From: Rhizophagus irregularis
Taxonomy: Eukaryota; Glomeromycota; Glomeromycetes; Glomerales; Glomeraceae
Reading direction: 5' to 3'
DNA: 64,000 bases
NCBI RefSeq assembly: GCF_026210795.1
Contig: NC_089460.1
Location: 744,001 to 808,000 of the forward strand
The position numbers and the translations under genes are program-made. Under the pieces are notes generated by a model that saw only the letters and a program-made list of their open reading frames with translations, had not been told where the DNA came from and did not search any database. Of this stretch, positions 1-13,564 are shown one piece after another. Position 1 is the first letter of the stretch. Each line of letters starts with the position of its first letter.

Positions 1-94
1 AGAACCATCTCCGACCAATAGAGATTATATAATAAACCTTACTAAAGTTTTTAGAATAAATTGTTTTTTTTTTTATAATTTTATAATTTTATCA

Positions 95-1062
95 TTATTC
101 ATTTGTTGCTTTCCACGCGCCGACCAGTTGATAAAAAGCGGCAAGTGTACCAAAGATACCAACACCAATATCAGGAAAAGATGAATTTTCGATTGACCAA
201 TGCATCTATAAATTTGATAAATTGATTAATATTGATTAATAGAAATTAAAAATAAACGCGTAATTACGTACTGTTAATGGTAAATAACCGATGTTAATAA
301 TTGTATCTCTTATAATTCTTTCTCCTGCTTTTTTAATCTGCCGTTTTTCCTTCCTAATATCATCTTCATCACCATCTACTTTTTTGATAATATCACGACT
401 TCGTCTTTTATATAACTTCCATTCTATGGCAAGATGTAAAAATTGGAGAATGACATGAACTGCCCAAAAGCGGCAGCTCCAAACTCCAATCTTATTCATT
501 CGAGCTTCAGAAATAGAAATAACTTCGTGATTTGCAAGCCACCAAATATGTTCGAGGGGATAATAAAAAATCATGGTAAGATTTTGAATACGTTCAATTT
601 GTAAAAGTAATGAAGATACTGGTGGATGGTGTTCAATATGAATCATCCATTGAATCAATGGAAGAAGACCATAAAACCTTCATATTTGGTAATGAAAGGG
701 ATCAGATAATTTATTTAGATTGATACCGTAATGAATTTGCTGAACTTACCTAAGGAAGATTCTAAAATCAGTTACCGGATTATTTAAGTTGACAATACGT
801 TGAGCCCATGACTCCTTACCAATACGATTGAAAAACCATATTAAAATTTTCGAATAATATTGAACAAACTATATAATATATATAGATATTTTAGAAATAT
901 TTTACATATAATGAATAAAAAATAACACGAAACTATTACCATCAAAATTTTGTCAGTCCCAGGTACTGAATTCAAGAATTTTACAAGGCGGTCAATACTT
1001 GGATTTGGTTGAAAATTGCCGGCTACGGCCAATGGGTTAGAAAGTCGGGAGAAGATTGGCAT
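95..1062 (-). CDS. PEX11: Peroxisomal membrane protein PEX11 family
   Basis: PEX11 proteins sit in the peroxisomal membrane and drive its elongation and division. I join four exons: 1062-940, 868-750, 677-272 and 205-95, all GT-AG, giving 252 codons plus stop. The N-terminus contains a DKILMFVQYYSKIL segment that matches the family's conserved opening (residues about 36-50), followed by WFFNRIGKESWAQRI. The middle has the membrane-associated PLEHIWWLANHEVI stretch and SCRFWAVHVILQFLHL. The C-terminus (IGVGIFGTLAAFYQLVGAW) is the usual hydrophobic end of the family. The start at 1062 is the first ATG that leads into the family N-terminus. Length is typical (about 230-260 aa). Splice sites are read from sequence; the family call is from recalled motifs and is confident, the PEX11 subtype is not resolved. 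Confidence 0.88.
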
Positions 1063-1907
1063 TTAAACTCGTGTAAATTGTAAATGATTTTTCCAAGTTT
1101 CAACAAGATCTAAATCTATCAATCAACATAAATGTAAAATGAGAGACACGTGCGTTTCACAGATCATTCATTAAATCATATGATATTTTTACATCTTTTC
1201 AATTAACCCAGATTGGAGAACTCATTGAAAAAGATTGGTGATATAAAAGTTTCCCTGAGTTAAAAAAATGACATTCGTGCTTATTCCCATAATTAGTTCG
1301 GTAAATAAGTAAAGTATATCTTAATATCGTCTTATACCAAATATATTATAAATATTACCTAATCATTTTAATTATTTTGAAATTTCCCACGTCTAAAATC
1401 GTATGTTGCGACGTGTGAATTTCAATTGATGAATTGGACAAGGTCGAAAAAAATTTGGAACTTACGATAGGACTTGGGCCAATTGGAGATAGTCTAATGA
1501 TTCTAAGTATTTTATAGTTCATCCATTCGACAATTGTATTAATTAGATTGAAGTAGTATCGCATAAAATACCGCAACCCGTGTATTATAGGTATAATGTT
1601 AGTGTGTATTCAGAGATACTATATAACTCCTCAGCGTAAAAAAAAGCTCAGGCATATACAAAATACGATTTAGTACACCCTAGTATCCCAACATTATCAA
1701 AGAATTTAATATGCGAAAATTTAAAATCTTTAAAATCTAATATAATTTTATAATTTTTGTAAATTTAATATAATTTTTGTTAAATATATAATAGATCAAA
1801 TTATTACATAATCAATATATGAATATATGAAGATATATCCTACATTATATGCAGTAAATTAAAGACGGTTACTTGATGGACATTGGGAAGTTGGAAGCAC
1901 TTTTGGA
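1063..1907. other. Upstream flank of PEX11, no supported gene
   Basis: This AT-rich stretch carries the promoter of the minus-strand PEX11 gene. A 73-codon minus-strand frame at 1355-1576 shows no domain I recognise and no neighbouring exon that extends it. Nothing else is supported. Confidence 0.5.
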
Positions 1908-2488
1908 CTTCCAATTCTTCCAATTCCAATAATACTATTAATTCCAATAGTTTTTTCAATTCAAATAATACTACTAATTCCAATAATACTTCCAATTCCA
2001 ACAATTTTTCCAATTCCAATAATACTTCCAATTCCAATAATACTTCCAATTCAAATAATACTTCCAATTCCAATAATTTTTCCAATTCCAATAATACTAC
2101 TAATTCCAATAATACTTCCAATTTCAATAATTTTTCCAATTCCAATAATTTTTCAAGTTTAATAATTTTTCCAATTCCAATAACACTTCCAATTTCAATA
2201 ATTTTTCAATTTCAATAATTTTTCCAATTTCAATAATACTTCCAATTCCAATAATTTTTCCAATTTCAATAATACTTCCAATTCCAATAATTTTTCCAAT
2301 TTCAATAATACTTCCAATTTCAATTCCAATAATACTTCCAATTTCAATTTCAATAATACTTCCAATTTCAATTCCAATAATACTTCCAATTTCAATTTCA
2401 ATAATACTTCCAATTTCAATTCCAATAATACTTCCAATTTCAATTTCAATAATACTTCCAATTTTAATAACACTTCCAATTCCAATAC
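1908..2488. repeat. Tandem 18/24-nt minisatellite
   Basis: About 580 bp made of variants of TTCCAATTCCAATAATAC. The first half has an 18-nt period; from about 2300 the period becomes 24 nt (CTTCCAATTTCAATTCCAAT plus AATA). Because both periods are multiples of three and the unit lacks stop codons in several frames, long open frames appear on both strands: Asn/Ser/Thr repeats on the plus strand, and Leu/Glu/Lys/Val or Ile/Gly/Glu repeats on the minus strand. I see no flanking exon or conserved domain, so I treat it as a satellite rather than a gene. Confidence 0.85.
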
Positions 2489-3709
2489 CCATCATACGGT
2501 AATAATAATTAAAGAATATCACGCAATAATTAAAATTAACAGTTACCGGACAAAGTCCAATAATCCAAAAAGTTACAATAAATTAATAATACGTCAAATC
2601 CTCCATATCATCTAAATCATCTCACATAATTTAAAAAAGATCTCGTTAGTTTGAATGGTTTACTAAATATTTATCACGCGTTTTTTACAAGTGGTTTAAT
2701 CCAATACCCGGCCTAAGATTTATATGTATATATTATTGAGATAAAAAAAAAGACCCAAACCAAAAAAAAAAGTAGGTTAGTGTAGCGACCAATAGGGGTT
2801 TAATTCTATTAAATTAATATAAAAGTATAAAGTCGTAAAAAAAAAATATGCGTTATTGCGCATTGCGTTATTGTTTTTGTTTAATCAAGAACTTATGACG
2901 AGTGATGATCATTTAAAAGTAAAGCCGGTGAGGAATTATAAATTAGGCTAATTGAATCTGGGCAGGAATTGGTTAATAAATTTAGACCGAGTTTTGAAAC
3001 TATGATAAAAATAAAATAATAATAATAAAAAAAAAATGGTAAAAAAAAAAAATCTGTAATTTGTAAAAAAATAAATGACTTATTTTACATCCTTGGAATT
3101 CTAATTTAACTATTTTTCAATTTTAATTAAATTTTTTTTTTTTTTCATGATTGACATCCGGATTTTTAATCTTACCGTATTCAATACATTACATTGATAT
3201 TTTCTTGATCAATAAGTCCATATTAATTTTAATTTTTATAATTTCCAAAAAGTCACAAAAAAGTTTTAACAAAATTTGTTTAACAAAAGAAATCTAACGT
3301 TTAAATATGATATAATAAAAATTTGATTGGTATTTTAAAATTATTTATAATGATACATTGTTTATAATATACTGTACAGGTAAGTAATAATTAATAATAA
3401 TGTGATTATAATCATTTTTTTTAAACCATAAATTTATTATTTCGTTTTAACCATAAATATACATAAATATATACAAAGTTCACGTGAAAAATTACTGATA
3501 CTATGGTAAATTCCTAAATTGATAGACTGGTAGACCGGATGGTTCAGAACTTCAGATGAAATGTTGAAATGTATGAACAAGTTGAATCTTACACTAACAA
3601 ATATTATACAAATAAAAATATATTGAATTATTATCAATTTTTATTATATACACAAATATATTAAATTACTATCAATTTTATAATATATAAATATAAAGCA
3701 GAATAAGTA
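2489..3709. other. AT-rich intergenic DNA
   Basis: Homopolymer runs and short A/T repeats only. No frame with recognisable protein features. Confidence 0.5.
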
Positions 3710-3924
3710 CACAGTGAAATTCGATATACCGGAACCTTGATATAACGGAACATAAGTAAAGTCTTGATATATTGGAATGGTTAAATATCGGAATTGGGGT
3801 CTGGAACGTTATCATAATCTATAATAAATTTACCCCCCGATATAACGGATTTCTCGATATAACAATTTTTTTGACAAATTTAACTAATGGAACGGATGGT
3901 TCCATTATATCTAATTTCGCTGTG
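3710..3924. mobile_element. Small TA-flanked MITE with CACAGTG ends
   Basis: The 5' end reads CACAGTGAAATTCGATATA and the 3' end is its near-inverse (CTAATTTCGCTGTG). Both ends abut the dinucleotide TA (3708-3709 and 3925-3926), the target duplication of Tc1/mariner/pogo elements. The 215-bp interior repeats the motif 'GATATA(A/C)CGGA' and encodes nothing. A 565-bp relative with the same ends lies at 28522-29086. The terminal sequence resembles pogo/Tigger-type ends; assignment to that group is inference. Confidence 0.8.
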
Positions 3925-3930
3925 TATATA

Positions 3931-4112
3931 TAGTGACACCTCTATAAATGCACCCTCTATAAGTGCACGAACTATATAAATTCTCTTTTAAGTGCAACTG
4001 TGGGCCTGGACCCAACTTATAAGAGCTCTTAATATTCTCTATAAATGCACACCTTCTAAAAGTGCACATTCTACTATCTATGGTCCCAACTCCCAAGGAA
4101 TGCACTTCACTG
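3931..4112. mobile_element. Second small MITE, degenerate (TAGTGACACCTCTATAAATG ends)
   Basis: The left end (TAGTGACACCTCTATAAATG) and the inverse of the right end (CAGTGAAGTGCATTCC) share a CAGTGA-like core; TA flanks both sides. Repeated 'CTATAA(A/G)TGCAC' motifs fill the 182-bp interior. It directly follows the 3710-3924 MITE, so the two were inserted side by side. The ends match only partly, so the exact borders are less certain than for its neighbour. Confidence 0.55.
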
Positions 4113-6855
4113 TATTCATTATATTCATTGAATTTTATTAGATTACAATTTAGATAAAACTCGAGATAACATTAGTTAAAACGATAATATAGGTAATGTA
4201 CAGCATGTACAAAAGCATTGTCGCATTGTCGCATTGATAATATAAACATTTATAAATACTACCTACCACATTTGAAAAACACGTAAAATTTAATTAATAA
4301 CACGTGTGACGAGATTAAATACTAAAAAAATTTTTAAAATTTTTTCATGAATAAACAGAATAAACTTAATAAACTCTATCTAAGATTATCGGAATTTTTA
4401 ATACATAAATACATAAATAATATATAAAAAAAGTTAAAATAAATAAATAATTCTGGAAAGTTCTATTATGTGGATCTAAAAGTAAAGAAAACTGCAAGAA
4501 AGATCATTTAATTAAAATGGTGTAATTGTTCAAATTAACGAGTAATTCTTAAAGATCGTTAAAAATGATGAAATCGAACTTGTTACCAGGTTATTGGAAG
4601 TGAAAAATGATATAATAAAATTCGATTTTAAAGAAAAATCGGCAATGATATATTTGCGTCAATTATACGTCAATCACAAAATAAATAATTTCCGCAAAAG
4701 AGATGATTTATTTTTAAAAGGAAATTTTGAGATGATGTTTCTCAACAAACATTACACATTTTAGCATTTGCATAATAAAATCTAATAATCATAATGCATA
4801 ATATATATGCATATTGACATTGTTTAATGTAATTTTCCGAAAAAAGGATTTGGAGGTTAAACGAGAAAAACATTAACATAAAAAAAAATATATATATATA
4901 AAATATAAAATATAAAATATAAAATAAAAAAAAAATCAAACTAATAATGGAACGCCACAGATGAAATAAAGAGGTAATGCCTTACGTATTCGATTTCCTC
5001 ATTTGAACTATAAATAAATTTTGGTGATTGAATAATTTACGTCATGTAATATTACAAAGATGGAACTGAGTCAAAGAGGTTCAATGAAGAAAGTGAAAAA
5101 AATTTCACCAAATTAACATGGATCTTGAAACATGTGCCATGTGGAACCTTCACCAACGCACGGTGCATTCAATTTTGTAAAATCGGTAATTTAGGTAATT
5201 TAACATTATCAAATAAATCTACAATAACACAAATTAAAATGCGATTTTTTGATAATCGTTCAAATCGGTAAAATCCAAATGTAAAATCCGATTTTCATTT
5301 TTCCTTTTTCATATCCAATTATATTAGTTGTCACACCAGCTAATAACTTCTTCTGGAAAAATGCAAACTGAACTTTTTATGGAAGGTGCTGTATTCAATT
5401 ATTTCAAAATAAAATTGTTAATATTTATTATAAAATCGCATGACAATGAAACATTTTGTTCTCTCACCCGTGAAACCAATTATAATAAACAAAAGATGCA
5501 AATTTTTTCGCATTTCATTATTTCTTTTTTTTCTCCCATGAACCATATGCGATTTTACGCATGTGTCATATAATAAGGGTAAAAAAAAAAAAATATTTAT
5601 TTATTTACGATATTAGTATATAATAATAATTATTATTATATATATTAGATATCATTAGATATCAAATATACATATCATATATACATATTCACATATAAAC
5701 TGACATACATACATACATAACATACATATATATTATATATTATATATATATATTATATCCAAACATTTTTTCATTTTTTTTTTTTTTTTTTTGATAACTT
5801 TCAAATGTATCTCCATGTGTTACCATTCTACCATAAATTTTGACGGTTCCCCGCATTTTTATCAGTTCCCTATCCCACATTTATTGTTGTACATATTTAA
5901 ATTCCTTAAATTATGAAATATTTGAAAAAATGCTACTTTTTTTTTGGTCTAATACATTATCGGTCAACATCGATAATTTTTAATTCATATTGTACATTTT
6001 ACGATTATTTCGATTTTTTACGATTAAAAATTTATGAGAAATTTTTTTATTTCACTAAACTAAAAATCAAAAAGCTACTACACCAAAAAAATTTCATAAG
6101 GTAAATTTTCAATTTTTCATTGATGATGTAGATACCATCGTATAATGTTAATATTGTTGTAAAAAATATTTTTACTAATTATTTTTACTAATTTTTTCTA
6201 ACCAACATAAATTAAAATTTTTTTTTAAAGTAACGTCATATATGAGTGGCTAGGTAGGCTACATGTCCAAATTTTATTATTTTATTACATCATAATGATT
6301 TAATCGCTAATTTATCAAGCTACTCTGTTTATATATATAGAATTTAACACTTTTTTAAATTTTTTTTTTATTTTTTATCTTTAAATTTTTTCTGTTGTTC
6401 AAGATCTCCAATCTAACCATATTTTTTTTTTTATTATCACACTAATTTTAAAACAGTTTTGTCTTTCGATCTGTTTCTATTTATTTTTTATGTAAAAAAA
6501 AAACTGATAAATACCATCGATATTCTGGCTTTTTGACATTCCAAAAAAAAAATTTTCTTTGCCTTTTTCGCTACTTATTAACCGAACAAAAAAAATTATT
6601 TTTTTTTTCTTGTGCGTGCCTTTCTCAGCTTTAAAAGAAACTTTTTAGTGTATATAAATTATATAAGCGAACTTATTTTCCTTTCTGGTTATATATATTT
6701 TACGATTTTTCTTTAACACACCTCTCTTTCTCTTTCTCATATTTTTTTTTTACTCTTTATTTTATTTTATTATTTTTACTCTTCTTTTGTTCTTTTACTC
6801 TCTTCTCTTAAAAAAGAAAAGATATTTTATTATATAACCATACCTTTCTTTCGTC
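4113..6855. other. Long AT-rich intergenic region and 5' flank of the bZIP gene
   Basis: Contains ATATA and A/T homopolymer tracts (for example 4888-4935, 5580-5760). From about 6600 to 6850 the plus strand is rich in C/T tracts such as CTCTCTTTCTCTTTCTC, as often seen in fungal promoters and 5' untranslated regions, just before the bZIP start codon. No supported coding region. Confidence 0.5.
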
Positions 6856-7022
6856 ATGGAATCTTGGAACGTTTACCCTCAAAATGCTCCTAGTACACCA
6901 AATTCTACTTGGTTATGTCCACAAAATAATACACCTGGTGCAGAATGGTTACATTCTCAAAATAATTCTAATGAGCGAGAACGTAATGAAAGTAAGTTTC
7001 ATTTCATCTTTTCCTTTCCCCT

Positions 7023-7081
<59 letters not shown>

Positions 7082-8549
7082 TTTTATTTATCAATTGATT
7101 TAGATACGGCAGCACTTGCTACTCCAACACGTTACATTATGGAGTATAATGATGTAAATCAAAATACTTCATCGGGATCTTTTTACAATCCTTACGAAAT
7201 GGAAAGATTATTTGAAAATAACTTTTTAAAAATTGGAAATCCTGAGGATTTGTTAAATAATGATATTTATAATAATGAAAATTTATCATGGTTGAATTCT
7301 AATGAAAATATAATCCCTGCCACTTCTTCAAATATTATAACTACATCTGCACCTTCCTCTACTGTAAATGTTACAAATTCACCTACTCCAAGTCTTATCA
7401 CTGATGATGATCAAGATCAGTTGTACAATAATAATAACTTACATCAGGAAGAACAAAGAATTCAAAATCCGGTATCTACTACTGCTTCATTTATTCAATA
7501 TACGACGAATACATCTCCTACAAAATCTAAATCTTCATCTATTTCACCTCGAGTTGTGAAAGAAAATCATTATCCAATCACTACTACTACTTCTGCTACA
7601 TTCTATCAACCTAACTTACAACAACAAGATCACTATTTACAATCAAAGAAACATGATCCTAAACAATTACTTTTACCTTTAACGACTAGTACGAATTCAA
7701 TTGATGGTACAATGGCAGTTTCTATGTCTTCTCCTACTTCAAGTTTATTCACAGATGATGATTTGGATCAATGTGATCAAACAAAGATGAAAGGTCGTCG
7801 TCAAAGTTATTATCAAGATTTTCCATTGAGTGTTTCAACTAACGATTTACCGATGCAACAACCTTCTCCGGCGTCTTCAGAATTTTCAAGTGGAGAAAAA
7901 ACTCCTCCACTTAATAATGAAACGATTTCACAAAAGAAACGTCGAGGTTCACAAAGAAAATTAAATAATAGAAGAAATTCTAAAGTTGAAGGATCATTAA
8001 TTTCTCCAATCGATGAACCATATTCAGAGTCAAATGGAAAAATTTCAGCCAGTATTTCTGATGATGTTTCCGATATAGATATGGAAGAACCTACCACGAG
8101 TAAAGATACATCTATCGATTCAAGTATTTCAGATTCAAATAATAAAAGAGATAGTCCAGATGATGGACACGATGAAACACCTGAAGAAAAACGTGCAAGA
8201 TTGTTAGAAAGAAATCGAATTGCAGGTGATTATTTTTCGCGTTTTTTTTTTTGTGGTAACAAACAATATTAAGTGGGTATAGTTTATTAACTTTGTCCTC
8301 ATTTTTTTTTTTTTAGCCGCTAAATGTCGACAAAAGAAAAAACAAGCTCAAGAGAGTCTTCAACAACAAGCGTCAGATTTGACACAAAAGAACACAACAA
8401 TGCATTCACTCGTAAATGATCTTAGAGAAGAGGCTTTAAAATTGAAAAATCAACTTCTTGCCCATAGCACTTGTAATTGTAATGTCATTCAAGAATACGT
8501 ACGAACAAGTGGGCAATTCGCATTTGCACGACCTCCATATACAAAGTAA
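6856..8549 (+). CDS. bZIP transcription factor, Atf1/AtfA (ATF/CREB) type
   Basis: A nuclear regulator expected to bind CRE-like sites as a dimer, often downstream of stress MAP kinases in fungi. Three exons, 6856-6991, 7104-8225 and 8317-8549, join in frame to 496 codons. The long N-terminal part is disordered and rich in Ser, Thr, Asn and Gln. The basic region, RNRIAAAKCRQKKKQ (about residues 417-431), spans the exon 2/3 junction: GCA-G plus CC-GCT. It is followed by heptads L-x6-L-x6-M-x6-L-x6-L, then LLAHSTCNC, which resembles the Cys-containing tail of Atf1/AtfA. Several Ser/Thr-Pro sites in the N-terminal half fit MAP-kinase input (inference). Reading straight through intron 1 also gives an open frame, but it would encode poly-lysine and is rejected. 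Confidence 0.9.
7027..7076 (+). repeat. A50 homopolymer inside intron 1 of the bZIP gene
   Basis: Fifty consecutive A residues lie between the donor at 6992 and the acceptor at 7101-7103. This length is unstable and may differ between nuclei or strains; assembly length is uncertain. Confidence 0.9.
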
Positions 8550-9753
8550 AAAAATTCCGATCACATCATATGTATGATATTTGTAAAACTACAGAGAAAA
8601 AAAAAGGAAAAAAAAAAAAAACTATAAAAAAAAACCAAAAAAAAATCATTTCAATCAATTATGCGAAAAAAAAAAAAAAAAAAATATTATATATAACATA
8701 TATTAAGCTTAATGATTATAATATAATTAAGGGAAAGATAAGGGTAAATATTTTTTGGTGGATGAGAATGTAACAAAAATCAAAAGTCATATTTTGCAGG
8801 CAAAAATGGCGGTTAAGAATATTTTAAATTTTTTTTTCTTACGGGCCAAATATGCTTTTAAAATTCTTTTAAGATTAAGAACATTTTTAGGGGTTATTAC
8901 TTTTTTTTCCTCTTCCTTAACCCTTTTCCTTCTCTATGTAGATGACAATTATTGAAAGAACTTTTTTGGATGTTAACCTTTTTTCATATATTCCCATAAA
9001 AATTTTGCTTGTAAATAATTTCAATCATTTGTTCGTTGCACGAACTTTTTTTTTTATTTTAAATAAAGAGAATAGTAAAAAAAAAGCATAATATTTTTAG
9101 TTGAGTTACACGTATATTATAATAATAATAATAATAATTACAAAACTGATATATGAATTTAAGATATTTTTTTTTCTCGATTTAAAAATTTATGATTATT
9201 ATAGATTAAAAAAAAAATTTCATCTAATGATTTTATTATACATATATTAATTATATTTATATTATATAAATAAGTATTATAATATTTTATTAATAAATAA
9301 TCAAAATGTTTAAAATCATGAACCATATAAAAAACATGTTATGACTTATGATATCGTGCTTCTCCTCGAGTCAATTTGGGAAATTTTCCGGTCACAGACC
9401 ACATAAAATTATTTGAATGTTGTGTGATACGAGATCAAGTATTCTTTTGTAAATCGATAATCTACTTTTTTATTATAGGGATTAGGGAATTAAAATAAAG
9501 GATCAACATGATACCATAACTGCATTAATTAACTATCACAATTTTTTATAAGACTAAATAAAGAATTATTTTAATAATATATTGTGACAAATAAAGTTTG
9601 AAAATCCATATCTGAGTCGATCAAGAAAAAAGACTTGAAACGAAAAATAAAATAAAATAAAAAAAAATGATGAAAAAAAAAAACTTGAAATAAATTGAGT
9701 GAGAAAAAATTAAGATAAAAAAAAAACCGTTAACATGAATTTGTAATTTTTAT

Positions 9754-9784
<31 letters not shown>

Positions 9785-12700
9785 CTTTTTTTTATTTTTA
9801 TTTATCTTTTTTTTTTTTATTTTTTTATTTTTTTTATTTTTTTTGGGGGGGAGGGCGTTTCATAATTACTTTGATAAATGTATTCCCACGAAAAAAAAAA
9901 TGATAAAGAATTTTCTTTCTTACTCTGTTTTATTCTTTTATCTTTTATTTATTATTTTTATTTATTATTTTATTTATTTACTTTTACATATATAATATAT
10001 ATACATACATACAATATATATATATATACATTAATATAATATACAATATATTATATTATTATAAGTATTATATAATAAAAATTTTTCCGTTGAGAGAAAT
10101 ATGAACATATGATAAATACCTTTTTCTTTTTTTTTGGGATTTATGATTAATAATAAAAAAATAAAAAAAAAAATTTTTTTTTTTTAACTTGTTGTTAACC
10201 TTATACATAATACCTTTTAAAAAAAAGTCAAAGAAAAAATATGCAAGATAGATTTTTTTCATTTTTTAATTGGGGGAGAAATATTATTGGAAGATATACA
10301 ATCTCATATAATCGAAGCAGGACAACAAAACTTATTTAAACAATATCGTAGATCTTACCAAAAATATGTAAATTTTACCTCCGGATTTTTTAATTTTTTT
10401 TTTTTTTTGCTTTTTGTAACAAAGAGATTAGAAAATTTTGACTTATACTCTAAAAGGATTATTTTGACTCGGTTCCAGATTATATAATTTTATGAGTTAC
10501 ATAATTTTAACTAATTTAGTCCATGCATTTTTTTTTGATTATTTGTAATATAAATTATTTATACATACGGGAACTGAGAAAGGACAAAAAAAAAAAATAA
10601 ATAAAAAAAAATAATAAATAATAAATCTTATCTAGTAATTTTATCCTTTAAAAAGATAAAATAAAGAAAGAATTTTTTTGTTGAATCGATTTATAGATTT
10701 GAAAAAAAAAAGAAAGGTACAAAAATGTATGTGCAATAAATATTTTTTTCGCCAACTTGCCTAAAATTACCATTGAAACCGTCATCCCGAATTACATTGT
10801 TGTTTTTTAGAAATATTTTTATATAGTTTATGTTATATTAGATATTTTTAGAATCATTTATAAAAAAAATATTTTATATATTATATATATTATTTATTAT
10901 ATATATATTTGTAATGCAAAATAAAAATAATAATACAAAATATTTTTTTATTCAATACATACAATAATGTAAAGTTCATATCAAAATGAAACCATTATTT
11001 ATTATCTGCGCGTGATATTTTCTAATTCTACTTCTTAACTTATTAATTCAAGAATATTCTCAATGTTTCTTTTCAGCTGATCTGATGGATTAAAATGCAT
11101 AATAACTCAAAGATCGAAATTTTAAATGATTTTATTGATCAGGAAAATGTATTTAAATATATTTAAAATCAAAAAGTCATTGTCATTGTTTGTTGCATTC
11201 AATTTATATCAATAACACGAAGTAAATAAATGGGTTTGGTCTAATATCAATTAAGTTAGGATCTCAATCATTTACATCATATTACTTTTTAATTCTTTAA
11301 TTCGTAAGTTTCTTTCAATGTTATACATTATAAATTAATTAATTATACTATACTTATTTACAGATAAAGTTAATTGAATATTTGATTAAATGCATTTTTT
11401 TTTTTATATTTGATTCAATAAGTGGCGTTGTTGCATATTACAATTATACAATTGCGTTGTGATCTCTTGAAAAAACTTTCCCTGTACAGCCCCCATGCAT
11501 ACATTATTTGATTTTGGGAAACTCTTTGAACTCTTTTATCAAATACGTAAAATACGTAACTCTTATTCGTTTTTATTGTTCGAAATCGATTTTAAATTAT
11601 CATCGTATAGATCGTAATAAAGTTCTTTCTTGTACAAATTGGGTACGACTTTTTTTCTCAAGATCAATTTTTCTTTATGAAACCATTTTGTAATACATTT
11701 TGTGTATTTATTACGAATTTCAATCGGAATTTTTTAAACGAAACATCAATTTGGTAGTATTTGTTACTTTTTTTTTTTTTAGTCATTCTCTTTCGAATGA
11801 AAAGTGAAAGAAATTGAAAATATAATAAAAATGTATTTTAAATAAAACGAAATTAAATTTTTTAAAAAACTTTAAAAAAATTTATAATTTAATTACATCC
11901 AATATTATTATCTCAATTTTATTGCTTATAGTGTCACAACTTTTTTTTTTATATAAAAAAGTTTTGAAATTTTTTTGTATAACTATTTGTTTTGTTTTTT
12001 TTTTTTTACATATCATGTATTACTTGATTAAATGTAGATTACAAATTTGTAAAATTTTGTTGTAATCTTAAATTTTTGATAATTTTTTTTGTGTAATTTG
12101 ATATTTTATAATTTTTAATAATTTGTAATTTTTAATTAAATTAATTTTTTATCATTCCATCGGGAAAATTTATAAACATTACAATTTGTTAAAAAGAATT
12201 AAAAAGAATAAATTGTAATGAATATACAGTATATAAATAAATACAAATAATTTTATATGCTGCCAAAATTATTTTAAACTGTTATAATTTTATATTAAAT
12301 AATTTTAATAATAAATAAATAATAATTCACATTGGTTCACTCTTACTAAAAAAGCTGAAGTTTGATTTCTTAATTCATAATCTGTCTAAAAGGTAAAGAA
12401 TTTAATTAATAAAATTCAGGATCAATATAAAATTTTAGGTATTGCTAATAAAGTTCACCAGTAGTGATGGTATCATTTACGTCTGCCACCTGTGGGTAAT
12501 AAGGTATCTATTATTATAAATGTTCTCAATGAAACGTTAATATATTTTTGCTTGGTTCAGAATTTTAATAATCATTTTTAACTTAAATATTATTTTTAAT
12601 TTCAAAAACTTAAACTTTTAAAATTAATTTAACTTTTAAACTTATGCCTTTTACTTACAAACTTGGAGAATTTCCCTTTTTATTATTTAAATCATTATTT

Positions 12701-13564
12701 TATCATGTACTTTTCATTATTAAAAAAGGGTTAAAGAATCAAAAGTTTATATTTTAAATTGTGTTAAACATATTTTTATTTATTTTTATTGAGCTCAAAA
12801 GCTCAAGTTATTTGAAACTGCAGAATTATTTGTCAAATTCCACTAATATTTATACTTTTTGATATTTCACTAATCTTAATATTTTACTAATAATCTTGAA
12901 AATAATATTTTTGAAATAATCTTTGGAAAATATTCTTTGAAAAATAATCTAAAATAATTTTTGAAAAATAATCTGAAAAATTAATCTTAAATAAAAAATA
13001 TTTTACTAATTAACTATTCTAATTTAAATCTATCTATCAATAATTCTTCTACTTAATATTTTTTCGATTTATTGTTACATCATTATTATATCATTTACTT
13101 ATTATTAATGATAATAAATATTGAAACATTAAACCATGTAAATTACTTGCTTTATCTATCTTTTATTTGATATATTATTTATTCTTCAATTAATCATTTA
13201 TTCTTCGATTAATTATTTATCTATATTTTGTTCAGTATATTATTTATCCCTTGGGTAATTATTCTTCTGATCACGTAATTATTCTCATATTTAGAATTAT
13301 AATGGATATTGATCACTATACCAATATTATGATATACTTTTAGCTAAAATTAAAAATCTAATAAAATATTAATCAGCATTACTACTGATATAAACCATCA
13401 CTAGTACTAATGATATTTAGTAATATCCTAAAATTTTTATAAAATTATAAAACAGATTTTTATATAAATTTTCTTTATTAATATAAAGTAAATTTTACTT
13501 TTTTAAATTTTATATAATATATATAATATGTAATCATACATATATATAAATTCAAAATCATATA
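8550..13564. other. Five kilobases of AT-rich non-coding DNA
   Basis: The first 500 bp are probably the 3' untranslated region of the bZIP gene (AATAAAG at about 9061). The rest has long A and T runs, (AAT)n near 9120 and (TTTTTA)n near 9760-9840. Short frames here are made of homopolymers. Around 12465 and 13385 there is a weak inverted match (AGTGATGGT) that may mark an old element, but I could not define its ends. Confidence 0.5.

Noticed and set aside
1840-2522. Minus-strand Leu/Glu and Ile/Gly repeat proteins
   Set aside because: Open only because the satellite unit is a multiple of three; no flanking exon or domain.
3911-4105. 64-codon minus-strand frame
   Set aside because: Falls within two MITEs and follows their repeated words.
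6884-8272. Long open frame through the A50 tract
   Set aside because: It reads intron 1 as poly-lysine and misses the bZIP basic region completed in exon 3; splice sites give the expected protein.
12465-13412. Possible element with AGTGATGGT inverted ends
   Set aside because: Only about nine bases match and no target duplication or related copy was seen.
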